From NCBI RefSeq assembly GCF_000939975.1, contig NZ_LK391969.1, positions 900,693 to 964,692 on the forward strand: a DNA stretch of 64,000 bases, in the 5' to 3' direction. Below are positions 18,128-26,100 of this stretch, piece by piece; positions within the stretch are counted from its first letter, which is position 1, and every line of letters starts with the position of its first letter. Below the pieces are notes generated by a model. It ran no database searches and was not told the DNA's origin. It saw nothing but the letters and a program-made list of their open reading frames with translations. Origin of the DNA: Pseudomonas saudimassiliensis (GTDB taxonomy: Bacteria > Pseudomonadota > Gammaproteobacteria > Pseudomonadales > Pseudomonadaceae). A program made the translations under genes and the position numbers.

Positions 18128-19321
18128 ATGACAATGTCGAATACCGCCCACCAGGGCAGCTGGCTCAGTGTCGTTGCACTGGCCTTGGCCGCGTTTATTT
18201 TCAATACCACCGAATTTGCCCCGGTGGCGCTGCTCAGCGACATTGGCGCCAGCTTTGCCATGCAGCCCGAACAGGTGGGGTTGATCCTGACGGTCTACGC
18301 CTGGCTGGTCGCCCTGACCTCGTTGCCGCTGATGCTGCTGACCCGCAACATCGAGCGCCGCCGGCTGCTCATGGGGGTGTTCGCCCTGTTCATCGTCAGC
18401 CACCTGTTGTCCTTCGTCGCCTGGAGCTACGAGGTGCTGGTCATCAGCCGCATCGGCATCGCCCTGTCCCATGCAGTGTTCTGGAGTATCACCGCCTCCC
18501 TGGCCGTGCGCGTGGCCCCGCCGGGGCGGGAGGCCCAGGCTCTGGGATTGTTGGCAACCGGCACCACCCTGGCAATGGTGCTGGGCATACCCCTGGGGCG
18601 GTTGGTAGGCGAACTGCTGGGCTGGCGCATCACCTTCGCCGGCATCGCCGTGGTAGCGCTGCTGACCATGGGCGTACTGGCGCGCATGCTGCCGCTGCTG
18701 CCCAGCCAGAACAGCGGCTCGCTCAGCAGCCTGCCGATGCTGGTCAAACGCCCGGCGTTGATGATCGTCTACGCCCTGGTGGTGGTCTGTGTTACCGCCC
18801 AGTTCACCGCCTACAGCTATATCGAGCCCTTCGCCCGGGATATCGCCGGCCTGGTGGGTAATGAAATCACCGCGCTGCTGCTGGTATTCGGTGGCGCCGG
18901 GCTGGTCGGTGCGCTGCTGTTCAGCCGCTGCAGCCCCTGCCATCCGCGCAGTGTGCTGGTCGCCAGCATGTTCGCGCTGACCTTCTCGCTGCTGTTGCTG
19001 CTGGCCTCGACCACCAATGTGTGGGCCCTGGGCACGCTCTGTTTCGTCTGGGGCGCAGCCATTCTCGGCTTGACCCTGGCCTTGCAATCGCGGGTGCTGC
19101 GCATGGCCTCCGATGCGACCGACGTGGCCATGTCGCTGTTCTCCGGGCTGTACAACCTGGGTATCGGTGCCGGCGCGCTGCTGGGTAGCCAGGTGACCAG
19201 CCAACTGGGCCTGGCCAATGTCGGCCTGGTGGGCGGCATGCTCGGCCTGGGTGGCCTGCTGATCTGCCTCACCGCCCTGTGGCGCCTGCCGCCGCAGATG
19301 CCCATCGCCCGCACCGCGTGA
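18128..19321 (+). CDS. MFS transporter, SotB-like sugar/drug efflux
   Basis: A 397-residue 12-helix major facilitator permease. The first helices ([21 protein letters not shown]), the loop RNIERRRLL and the helix-4/5 region [10 protein letters not shown] match the DHA1-type efflux group that includes E. coli SotB (sugar efflux) at nearly the same length. The exported compound is not known. Two ATGs (18128 and 18134) are possible and neither has a clear RBS. A GC hairpin follows the stop, separating it from the convergent prepilin operon. Confidence 0.82.
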   Translation: MTMSNTAHQGSWLSVVALALAAFIFNTTEFAPVALLSDIGASFAMQPEQVGLILTVYAWLVALTSLPLMLLTRNIERRRLLMGVFALFIVSHLLSFVAWSYEVLVISRIGIALSHAVFWSITASLAVRVAPPGREAQALGLLATGTTLAMVLGIPLGRLVGELLGWRITFAGIAVVALLTMGVLARMLPLLPSQNSGSLSSLPMLVKRPALMIVYALVVVCVTAQFTAYSYIEPFARDIAGLVGNEITALLLVFGGAGLVGALLFSRCSPCHPRSVLVASMFALTFSLLLLLASTTNVWALGTLCFVWGAAILGLTLALQSRVLRMASDATDVAMSLFSGLYNLGIGAGALLGSQVTSQLGLANVGLVGGMLGLGGLLICLTALWRLPPQMPIARTA

Positions 19322-19327
19322 ATCCCC

Positions 19328-19359
19328 CTGACCGCCCGGCACCCTGCTGGGCCGGTCAG
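19328..19359. terminator. GC-rich hairpin between convergent MFS and prepilin operon
   Basis: CTGACCG and CGGTCAG form the outer arms, with CCGGCA/TGCTGG extending the stem. No T-run follows on either side, so it is a possible but not certain terminator. It includes the stop codon of the 710-residue gene. Confidence 0.4.
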
Positions 19360-21488
19360 AGATAGCGCCCCCACTGCAACTGCGCCGAGCCCGGCGTTAC
19401 CGTACCCGGTGTACCACCCGTACCCCCGCCGCTACCCGGGGTGGGCGCCAGCCCGCCGGACGGGTCATAGCGATCCCGAATCACCGAGGGCACGCGCAGG
19501 TCGATAACGGTACTGGCGCTCAGTTCGTTGACCGTGCTGGCATTGTTGCGCTGCGCCAGCGCCGACACGTAGCCATACAGCCGGGTCGCCCCCGCACTGG
19601 TGAACAGGTTGCCCGCGCGAACCACGCCGAAGACCGACCGCGCGACATGGATATCCCCACCGATATACACACCCCGCGCGCAGCCATTACGGCTACCCGC
19701 CGGGCAACTGCCGGCCATCAGCGCATAATTGCCCAGCCCGCCATGGGCGCGGTGGTTGTAGGTGTTCTCGCAGAACTCGCCGGGGCGTAACCGGTACGCC
19801 GCATTGGTGCATACCCCCAGCGCCGTATGCCCCTCCACCGTCAGGCCACGGGGGCCGGCATAGTTGAGGGAAAACACTGCCCCGCCTGCGCTGGTCACCT
19901 CCAGATTGCCGGTGGCGATAAAGGTATTGGTGTAGGTGCCGTTTCTGATCAGCAGGTTACCTTCCGCCAACACCACCCCCGGCGCATGATGGAGGCCATC
20001 CAGAGTCCAGGTGCCGTTACTGTATTGCACCAGGGCGGACGAGGCGCTGTAGCCCTGCCCCAGCTGGGCGATGCATTGGCCGGCCGTTTCGTCCCGGCGC
20101 GACGGCGCGTCCCCGTTGAGGCAGGCGTACCCGGCGACGGTGCGGTTGGTCCAACCGGGGTTGCCGGGGTCGATGATATTAGCGGTACGGTAGAAGTAGC
20201 CGTTGCGCCGTACCTCCGGCGGATTATTGGCATCATCCCAATCGGGGATGCCCTCCACATCCTTTACCTTGACCCGGATAACACCATTGACCCAGGAATA
20301 GAGGTAGTTGGCCGCAGACCGATAGGTATTGGCATCGAAGACTTCCGGCTCCACTTCCACCGGCGGTACAGGATCAAGCATGACCGGCTGGGTCGAGCGG
20401 GATGCCGCGCGGGTGCAGCTCGGGTTGTTGGTGAAACTGCCGCCATAGGTCGCGGAGGTCCAGGTAGGGGAGCAGCCGGCGACCACCAGGTTGCCCTCCG
20501 CCTGCACCCGTCCCACGGTAGCGGTGCTGGCGAACTCGACCGCCCCCTTGGAATAGATATTGGCAATGGTCGGGCTGGGGCGGATACGCACGCCGAAGGT
20601 CGGCGCCAGGTCGCACCACCGGACCGCACCGGTAGCACACTGGGCCGCCCCGCTGGGCTTGTTGGCCAGGGCCCGCAGGTCCCCGTGCCGCCCACCGGCC
20701 ACCTCCACCGAGCCATTGGCGGTCACCACCTGGCTGTTGATGGTGTTGGCCAGGCAAGCATTGCGCGTCGCTTTGACCTCCTGCACGGTGAAGTTGCCGT
20801 TGCTCACCAGTACGTCACAGTTGGCGTGCATTTCCCGGAAGTTGCTTGCCGACCCGCCGACAAAGCGGATCGACCGGGTGGAACGGATCACGTCGATACC
20901 CCCGGTGGACAGCCCGCCCATGTTCACTTCCCCATCCACCGTGATCTCATAGCTCTCGTCCGGTGCGGTCAGCACCTGCATGGCCCCTGAAATGTTCAGC
21001 CCATCGCGGAAGGCGATCAGCTGCCGGTTCGGTTCCGGCTCCACCGCCTCGGCCGACCCAGGCGGGCGAATCCGGTAGACGGTTTCCAGGGTGGTGGTGG
21101 CTGCCGCCCGTGAACCGGCAGCGGAGGTGGCCCGTATGTGCAGGCGCAGATCCCGGCGCTCGGCCTGGCTGTCGTCATATCCGGCCAGCGCCAGTTGCAC
21201 GCCGCTCAGCCCCGACAGCTGCAGCGTCGGCGGTTGGCTACGGATGGCCTGCTCGAAGGCCTGCCAGTCCGCCGGCGTGGCCACCACTTGCTGCAGATAT
21301 TGCTGAACCGCCTCGGCCGCCAGCCAGGCGCGCTTCTGGGCCATGGTCTGGGCATGCAGGCTGACCGACATTTCCTGACTGGAGCGCAGTTGCGATACGC
21401 CCACCAGGGTGGCCGAGGTCAGGGCCATCCCCAGCAGCACCACGGTCAGTACGGTAGCAATACCCCGCTGTCGTTTGACTAGCTGCAT
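19356..21488 (-). CDS. Giant PilX/GspK-like prepilin with beta-rich passenger
   Basis: A 710-residue protein, last gene of the second prepilin operon. It begins with a short basic leader and RG followed by a hydrophobic helix (IATVLTVVLLG), the PilX/GspK style of prepilin N-terminus without Glu at +5. An approximately 140-residue helical stretch follows, then about 500 residues rich in Gly, Asn, Val and Thr with repeating GNLxV/GSVEV turns that suggest a stacked beta-helix or bactofilin-like fold. Many cysteines come in near pairs. A Pro/Gly/Thr-rich linker precedes the final LQWGRYL. PilX is normally under 200 residues, so the passenger is the novelty. A tip or adhesin role is inferred; I do not recognise the passenger family. 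Confidence 0.75.
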   Translation of the reverse strand: MQLVKRQRGIATVLTVVLLGMALTSATLVGVSQLRSSQEMSVSLHAQTMAQKRAWLAAEAVQQYLQQVVATPADWQAFEQAIRSQPPTLQLSGLSGVQLALAGYDDSQAERRDLRLHIRATSAAGSRAAATTTLETVYRIRPPGSAEAVEPEPNRQLIAFRDGLNISGAMQVLTAPDESYEITVDGEVNMGGLSTGGIDVIRSTRSIRFVGGSASNFREMHANCDVLVSNGNFTVQEVKATRNACLANTINSQVVTANGSVEVAGGRHGDLRALANKPSGAAQCATGAVRWCDLAPTFGVRIRPSPTIANIYSKGAVEFASTATVGRVQAEGNLVVAGCSPTWTSATYGGSFTNNPSCTRAASRSTQPVMLDPVPPVEVEPEVFDANTYRSAANYLYSWVNGVIRVKVKDVEGIPDWDDANNPPEVRRNGYFYRTANIIDPGNPGWTNRTVAGYACLNGDAPSRRDETAGQCIAQLGQGYSASSALVQYSNGTWTLDGLHHAPGVVLAEGNLLIRNGTYTNTFIATGNLEVTSAGGAVFSLNYAGPRGLTVEGHTALGVCTNAAYRLRPGEFCENTYNHRAHGGLGNYALMAGSCPAGSRNGCARGVYIGGDIHVARSVFGVVRAGNLFTSAGATRLYGYVSALAQRNNASTVNELSASTVIDLRVPSVIRDRYDPSGGLAPTPGSGGGTGGTPGTVTPGSAQLQWGRYL

Positions 21489-21495
21489 AGCGGCC

Positions 21496-22146
21496 TCACT
21501 TGAAGTTCACCAGGCAGGTGCTGCTGTAGACCGGTACCGACTCGGTATCCGTGGCCAGGTCGGCTGCTACCGGGTGCCGCGCCTGCAAGCGCACCAGCAC
21601 TGCCCCCCCCCCCGCCACACCCAACGCCTGGCAGGGTTCATTGCGGCTTTCCAGTTCGACGAAGCCTGCGGCGAGCTGACCGGCCGCGAACAAACTCTGG
21701 CGCTGGCCAGCGGTCCAGCTCGCACTACCAATGCCGCCGACACAGGCCTGCGGCTGCAGGTATTCCAGCCCGCCCGTCGCGGTGATATGCAAACCGGCGC
21801 AGCGCATCGCCCCGTCCGCCAGCCGCCACAACAGCAGCCGGCCCCGCCCCTGGGGTGCGCAGCCGCTGCCGCTGAGCCCCGCCTGGGGGTTGTTGGGCGT
21901 GCATACGCCCAGGTCGGTGCCGACCGCCGCAGTGTCTATCCCGAACCCCGCCGCCTGCACGTAACTGTGGGCCGCCAGCAGGGCCGCCGAGCGGTCCCCG
22001 GCCAGCTGCGCATACACGCCAGACTCCGCAGTGGCGTGCACCACCGTACGGTACAAGGCCATCATGCCCATGACCGCCATCAGCGAGACCAGCAGCCCGA
22101 TCATCAGGCTGATCAGGGAAACACCACGCTGTCGTTGCCTGTCCAT
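21496..22146 (-). CDS. PilW-like minor prepilin (second cluster)
   Basis: A 216-residue prepilin. The leader MDRQRQRG is followed by VSLISLMIGLLVSLMAVMG, the PilW pattern, but the residue at mature position 5 is Ser instead of the usual Glu. The rest (SGVYAQLAGDRSAALLAAHSY) matches PilW-type minor pilins. Near residues 178-181 the coding strand has a run of eleven Gs (21603-21613) encoding Gly-Gly-Gly. The gap to the 710-residue gene is 7 bases and to the PilV-like gene 8 bases, so the operon is tight. Confidence 0.8.
   Translation of the reverse strand: MDRQRQRGVSLISLMIGLLVSLMAVMGMMALYRTVVHATAESGVYAQLAGDRSAALLAAHSYVQAAGFGIDTAAVGTDLGVCTPNNPQAGLSGSGCAPQGRGRLLLWRLADGAMRCAGLHITATGGLEYLQPQACVGGIGSASWTAGQRQSLFAAGQLAAGFVELESRNEPCQALGVAGGGAVLVRLQARHPVAADLATDTESVPVYSSTCLVNFK
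21603..21613 (-). repeat. Eleven-base G tract inside the PilW-like gene
   Basis: Eleven consecutive C on the plus strand (G on the coding strand). It is the longest homopolymer noticed in the window and lies in frame in a coding region. Gain or loss of a base would frameshift the last ~37 codons. Confidence 0.95.
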
Positions 22147-22154
22147 AACGGCTC

Positions 22155-22547
22155 CTAATACCCCAGCCGGAACTGACCATCACCGCCCACCAGCGAGCGC
22201 GGATCGTCGGTTACCGACAGGGTCTCGGTCTCCAGGGTGACGGTCTTTTCCACATTACCCACCCGCACCGTCACGGACAGGGACTCGGGCTGGCGACCAA
22301 ACCCCAGCTCACCGCCCGCCACCGGCACCGAACTCTCCGAGGCATCCATCAGCAGGGCCTCGCGCAGCCCCAGCAGTACCTGATTCTCGGTGGTGGCGAA
22401 GCGCTGCACGGCCAACGCCTGGACAGTCACGTGGGCCAGGCCCAACCCCGTGATCGCAATCAGCAGCACACTGATCAGGGCTTCCAGCAGGGACACACCC
22501 CGCTGGCCGGCGCGGCGGGCAGTGGCGCTAGCGAAGGACATGCACAT
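22155..22547 (-). CDS. PilV-like minor prepilin (second cluster)
   Basis: A 130-residue prepilin with leader ending QRG and mature start VSLLEALISVLLIAITGLG, including the canonical Glu5. The sequence LLEALISVLLI and the short length fit PilV/GspI-type minor pilins. GGGAGGG upstream places the start at 22547, and the gene overlaps the GspH/FimT-like gene by 20 bases. The mature domain is about 100 residues, shorter than the canonical PilV in this window. Confidence 0.8.
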   Translation of the reverse strand: MCMSFASATARRAGQRGVSLLEALISVLLIAITGLGLAHVTVQALAVQRFATTENQVLLGLREALLMDASESSVPVAGGELGFGRQPESLSVTVRVGNVEKTVTLETETLSVTDDPRSLVGGDGQFRLGY

Positions 22548-22974
22548 CGCTCATCCCTCCCTTGCTCAGGCGAACGGACAGCTGGCTTGCCAATTGCCCG
22601 CGGTTATTCAGCTCGATGGGAAAGTTGCCACCCTGCAGGCTCAGCTCCACGCCCGACGGCAGCGCGCCGCGCCACAGCGCCTCCTGGCAATTGCCCGTGG
22701 GCAAGCGGCAGACCTTCAGCTCACGGCTCTGGGCATCCAGTACGATGCGCGCCGCCGCCGCATCACCCACCACCCCCGCCTCGTTGCGCAGCGCGACGGC
22801 CCGGGCGTGGGCATGGGCCTGGTTGAGCTGGCCCGCGGCGGCATGCAGGTCGGTGCTGACACCCCAGGACGAAGTAAAGGGCGTCGCCACCAGCGCCAGC
22901 AAGCCGATAATCGCCAACACGATCATCAGCTCGATGAGCGTCAGGCCCGCCTGCCTGTCAGTTGGCCCTACCAT
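22528..22974 (-). CDS. FimT/GspH-like minor prepilin (second cluster)
   Basis: A 148-residue prepilin. The leader MVGPTDRQAG precedes [20 protein letters not shown], with Glu5 present. The mature part (LNQAHAHARAVALRNEAGVV) is the GspH/FimT signature helix. The ATG at 22974 overlaps the end of the PilE-like gene, indicating translational coupling. A longer upstream reading frame exists but would put 21 residues in front of the leader and is rejected. Confidence 0.82.
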   Translation of the reverse strand: MVGPTDRQAGLTLIELMIVLAIIGLLALVATPFTSSWGVSTDLHAAAGQLNQAHAHARAVALRNEAGVVGDAAAARIVLDAQSRELKVCRLPTGNCQEALWRGALPSGVELSLQGGNFPIELNNRGQLASQLSVRLSKGGMSDVHVLR

Positions 22975-23414
22975 GAGGTGAACCCGCAATCCGCTGTGGC
23001 GGACCGCTGATTCTCCCCGGTCAGCGTCAATACGCAACCCTGCATGGTGCCGTTGCCGCTGGCCTGCAGCCGATAGGGATTACCGGCAAGAAACACATGG
23101 GTAAAGTACTCCGCCTGGGAAGGACTCCACTGGGAGAAGGCGGCCTTGACCGCTGCGGTACCGCTGATATTGGCCGTGGGGTAAGCCAGCGTCCGCTGGA
23201 ACCTGGCCTCCACCGCCGCTGCCAGCCCCACAAGATCCGCTGCGGCCGTCTTGGCCCGGCTCTTGTGGATATAGCTCTGATAGGACGGCAGGGCGATGGC
23301 CGCCAGGATGCCGACGATCACCACCACGATCATCAGCTCCAGCAACGTCAGGCCAGCACCGCGCCGTGACAAAGATCGCCGCGACAGACGCGCGCGCAGC
23401 GTCGTGACATTCAT
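22968..23414 (-). CDS. PilE-like prepilin, first gene of second cluster
   Basis: A 148-residue type IV prepilin. A rather long basic leader (with SRRSLSRRGAG) precedes LTLLELMIVVVIVGILAAIA and LPSYQSYIHKSRAKTAAADL, the classical PilE/major-pilin N-terminus with Glu5. Two cysteines near the C-terminus (GCVLT and DCGFTSW) fit a disulfide loop. RBS GGAG lies upstream. It opens a five-gene operon running PilE-, GspH/FimT-, PilV-, PilW- and PilX-like. It could be the major subunit of a thin fibre or a minor pilin of the PilBCD system. Confidence 0.83.
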   Translation of the reverse strand: MNVTTLRARLSRRSLSRRGAGLTLLELMIVVVIVGILAAIALPSYQSYIHKSRAKTAAADLVGLAAAVEARFQRTLAYPTANISGTAAVKAAFSQWSPSQAEYFTHVFLAGNPYRLQASGNGTMQGCVLTLTGENQRSATADCGFTSW

Positions 23415-23599
23415 GACTTGATCTCCAGAGATAGCAGGTAAGGCTAGCCATCCCTGGACACACCCAAAGTCATAACGGGCATCAATAAAGCCCGTCCAAA
23501 GTCAGACAACGTAAAGGGGGAAGAGTCCCAGCTATTTATCGCAGGCGTAGGCACTGCCCTACGCCTGCCATCTCGGCAACGAACCGATGCTCTACCGAG

Positions 23600-24898
23600 T
23601 TACCGCAGCAAATCCGCCAGGGCCGCCAACGCCGGGATACTCAGCGGCATCGTCTCGGCACTGCTGGCGATCGGGTGGGAAGACAGCCGCACCATCACCA
23701 TGCCCACTGCTGGATTGATGTGGATCATCTGCCCATGCACCCCCAACGCCTCGAAGGCGCCGTCATCGTTATGGCTGATCCACCACTGGTTGCGGTAGGA
23801 ATAGCCCGGCTGAAAGTCCCGCCCGGCCGCCTTGAACTTGTCCCGGTCACCGCCCTCGCGGATCTTGCGGATCGCCTCGGCACTGACGATCTGCTGGCCA
23901 TTGAAGCGGCCCTCCAGCCGCACCATCTCGGCAAACCGCGCCAAGTCCCGCAGGGTCACATTGAGCCCAGCCCCCGCCCACTCGGTGCCCTTGGCATCGA
24001 GCAGCAGGTAGCCATCTTCCTCGGCGCCCAGCTTGCGCCACAAGCGCTGCTCGACCAGCGCCGCGGTGGACAGCCCCGTCACCCGCCGCAGAATCCAGCC
24101 CAGCACCTCCGTATGGGTAGTGCGATAACGGAAGGCCTCGCCATGGGCATCCTCCCCGGCGCCGATGGTCGGCAGGTAACTGTAGAGATCCCGCGCACCG
24201 GCATAATCCTGGGGCAGCGGCGCCATGCCCGCCGCCAGGGAATACTTCACCACATCGGAATTGCGATCAGCGTAGACCTCGCTGTAGTTGATGTCGGCGG
24301 TCATATCCAGCACCTGCTGCACCGTCGCCCCACGCCAGCCGCTGTTCTCCAACTCAGGCAGATAACGGGTCACCGGCGCCTCAGGGTCCAGCTGCCCCTC
24401 CTCGATCAACTGCGTTGCCAGCAAGCCGACAAAGGACTTGGTCACCGACCAGAGAATATGCGGCTCATTGTCCGGCACCCCGGGCTGATAGCGCTCGAAC
24501 AATACCTTGCCGTGCTGCATGACCAGCACACCGTCGACATAGGTCGAGTCCAGGTATTGCTCAAAGCTCATTTGCTGGCCATCGGGCCCGGTAAACTGCA
24601 GCTCGGCAATCTTCTGCTCCATCCCCTCCGCCCGCGGCAACACCGCTACCGCCTCCTGCCCCCGCGCCACCCGCCGCGACGGAAACAGCTCCCGCGCATG
24701 GTGAAAACTCCAGCGCGGATTGGGGTACGGACGCATGAATCCCGACTGGGTTATCTGCTTGTCGGCTGGCGGCGGGAAGCCCTGCATCAACTGCAACTGG
24801 TCGGTGCGGACCGAGGCGGGGTCGGGTAGTTCGGCGGTTATGCCGGGTGTGGAGATTAATACTGTGGCCAAGGCCAGCCCTCCTATTGTTCTTCTCAT
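23600..24898 (-). CDS. Secreted serine hydrolase (beta-lactamase class C fold)
   Basis: A 432-residue predicted periplasmic hydrolase. A Sec signal peptide (MRRTIGGLALATVLISTPGITA) starts at 24898; a longer upstream frame would add 66 residues before it and is rejected. The SxxK motif is SVTK in LWSVTKSFVG, followed by LPELENSGW. The YRTTHTEVLGW segment holds the likely catalytic Tyr, and a C-terminal HGQMIHINP replaces the KTG box. It resembles 6-aminohexanoate-dimer hydrolase/EstB-like family members. Substrate unknown. It lies between the two pilin operons and is divergent from fimU. Confidence 0.85.
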   Translation of the reverse strand: MRRTIGGLALATVLISTPGITAELPDPASVRTDQLQLMQGFPPPADKQITQSGFMRPYPNPRWSFHHARELFPSRRVARGQEAVAVLPRAEGMEQKIAELQFTGPDGQQMSFEQYLDSTYVDGVLVMQHGKVLFERYQPGVPDNEPHILWSVTKSFVGLLATQLIEEGQLDPEAPVTRYLPELENSGWRGATVQQVLDMTADINYSEVYADRNSDVVKYSLAAGMAPLPQDYAGARDLYSYLPTIGAGEDAHGEAFRYRTTHTEVLGWILRRVTGLSTAALVEQRLWRKLGAEEDGYLLLDAKGTEWAGAGLNVTLRDLARFAEMVRLEGRFNGQQIVSAEAIRKIREGGDRDKFKAAGRDFQPGYSYRNQWWISHNDDGAFEALGVHGQMIHINPAVGMVMVRLSSHPIASSAETMPLSIPALAALADLLR

Positions 24899-25117
24899 GA
24901 GTGCATCCGGTTGTGCTTGTTCTTGTGGCTTGAGAGTAACCAACCGGGCGGGTCCCGGCCATTGGAAAGCGGGAGGATTATTGTGGTGAATGGGAGGGGA
25001 TGGCCTGTTTACTACCCGGCCGGTCAGCTCGTCGGCGGAAAATGACCGATCATCGCGACGGCCGAGACCTTGCCAAAAGGCCAGCATATAGTGCACGCAC
25101 TAAAAGGAGGGTACAGG

Positions 25118-25651
25118 ATGACTCGTGTTAAGGGATTTACGTTGATCGAGCTGATGGTGACCATCGCTGTTGCGGCAATACTGATCAGCATCGCGATTCC
25201 GTCTTTTCGAAATATGATTATTGACTACCGGCTGACGACTATCGCTTCCGATCTAGCCGACGCTGTTAGCTTCGCACGGTCAGAAGCGATCAAACGGAAT
25301 CGCACTATCACCTTTTGCCAGACCAATAGCGCCTCCAGTAGCCGCTGCGGGGGCTCCGGGGGCTGGCAACACTGGCTGGTAGTGCAAAACGCTGCCTCTG
25401 CCGATGCTGATGATGTCATAAGGCGCGGCACAGTCAGCACTCATAACTCCACGGTTCAAGTCACGTCTGACCTGAACAACAACCGGCTCACCTTTTCCAC
25501 GGATGGATTGGGGCGCTCCGGCTCCGCTCTGATCAACGATGCCAAGATCACTATATGTGCCACCAGCGGTCCCGCCGAATCCATTCGCGAAATCACTTTG
25601 GGTGCGGCCAGCCGCACCTCCATACGGAAAGTCTCAGGAGGCTGCTCATGA
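25118..25651 (+). CDS. fimU: Minor pilin FimU (GspH/FimT family)
   Basis: A 177-residue minor prepilin, first gene of the canonical minor-pilin operon. The leader MTRVKG precedes FTLIELMVTIAVAAILISIAIPSF, with Glu5. The GspH-type helix DLADAVSFARSEAIKRNR and two cysteines (TFCQT, RCGGS) plus later cysteines fit FimU. RBS AAGGAGGG fixes the start. FimU with PilV, PilW, PilX and PilE primes pilus assembly and forms the tip complex with PilY1. The separate fimT found upstream in P. aeruginosa is not present here. Its stop overlaps pilV (ATGA). Confidence 0.88.
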   Translation: MTRVKGFTLIELMVTIAVAAILISIAIPSFRNMIIDYRLTTIASDLADAVSFARSEAIKRNRTITFCQTNSASSSRCGGSGGWQHWLVVQNAASADADDVIRRGTVSTHNSTVQVTSDLNNNRLTFSTDGLGRSGSALINDAKITICATSGPAESIREITLGAASRTSIRKVSGGCS

Positions 25652-26100
25652 GCCCCTTACCTTCTCGCCCTGTACTACCGCCGGCGAACCAGCGAGGTAT
25701 TGGCCTCATCGAAGTGTTGATTACCGTATTGGTCTTGTCGGTCGGCTTACTCGGACTAGCCGGGTTACAAATTACCTCATTAAAAAACAACCAGAGCGCA
25801 ATGGAGCGGTCGCTGGCGGTAGTCCAAAGCTATACCATCGTCGAGGCTATCCGGGCTGATACGGAATCCGCGAAGCAGGGGCGCTTCAATTTAAGTCTTA
25901 CGGAAGATGCAGGTTCCGGTACTTTCCCATCCGGGGTGCATGCCTTATGGCGCGAACAGCTGAAAAGCAACCTGGGCGATGACGCCACCGGCTCTGTTTC
26001 CTGCACCAATACCGAATGCAAAGTCATTGTGCAATGGAATGACAGTAAAGCTACCCAAGGCAGTGAAACACAACAGATCGTGACTGAGGTATTGCTATGA
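25648..26100 (+). CDS. pilV: Minor pilin PilV
   Basis: A 150-residue prepilin. The leader ends NQRG and the mature N-terminus is IGLIEVLITVLVLSVGLLGLAGLQ, the PilV signature with Glu5. The next helix reads SLAVVQSYTIVEAIRADTE. It overlaps fimU and pilW by 4 bases at each end (ATGA), so the three are translationally coupled. In the fibre it belongs to the minor-pilin tip complex. Base composition is visibly lower in GC than in the flanking core genes. Confidence 0.9.
   Translation: MSPLPSRPVLPPANQRGIGLIEVLITVLVLSVGLLGLAGLQITSLKNNQSAMERSLAVVQSYTIVEAIRADTESAKQGRFNLSLTEDAGSGTFPSGVHALWREQLKSNLGDDATGSVSCTNTECKVIVQWNDSKATQGSETQQIVTEVLL

Noticed and set aside
18059..19342. 427-codon Gln/Gly/His-rich minus-strand frame opposite the MFS gene
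   Set aside because: Low-complexity antisense shadow; the MFS permease has clear helices and motifs.
23475..23495. ACGGGC/GCCCGT hairpin upstream of the second prepilin operon
   Set aside because: Six-bp stem only, no T-run; not enough to call a terminator or attenuator.
24899..25117. AlgR-like site upstream of fimU
   Set aside because: AlgR controls this operon in P. aeruginosa, and a CTCGTC core is present, but the match to the consensus is too short to report.
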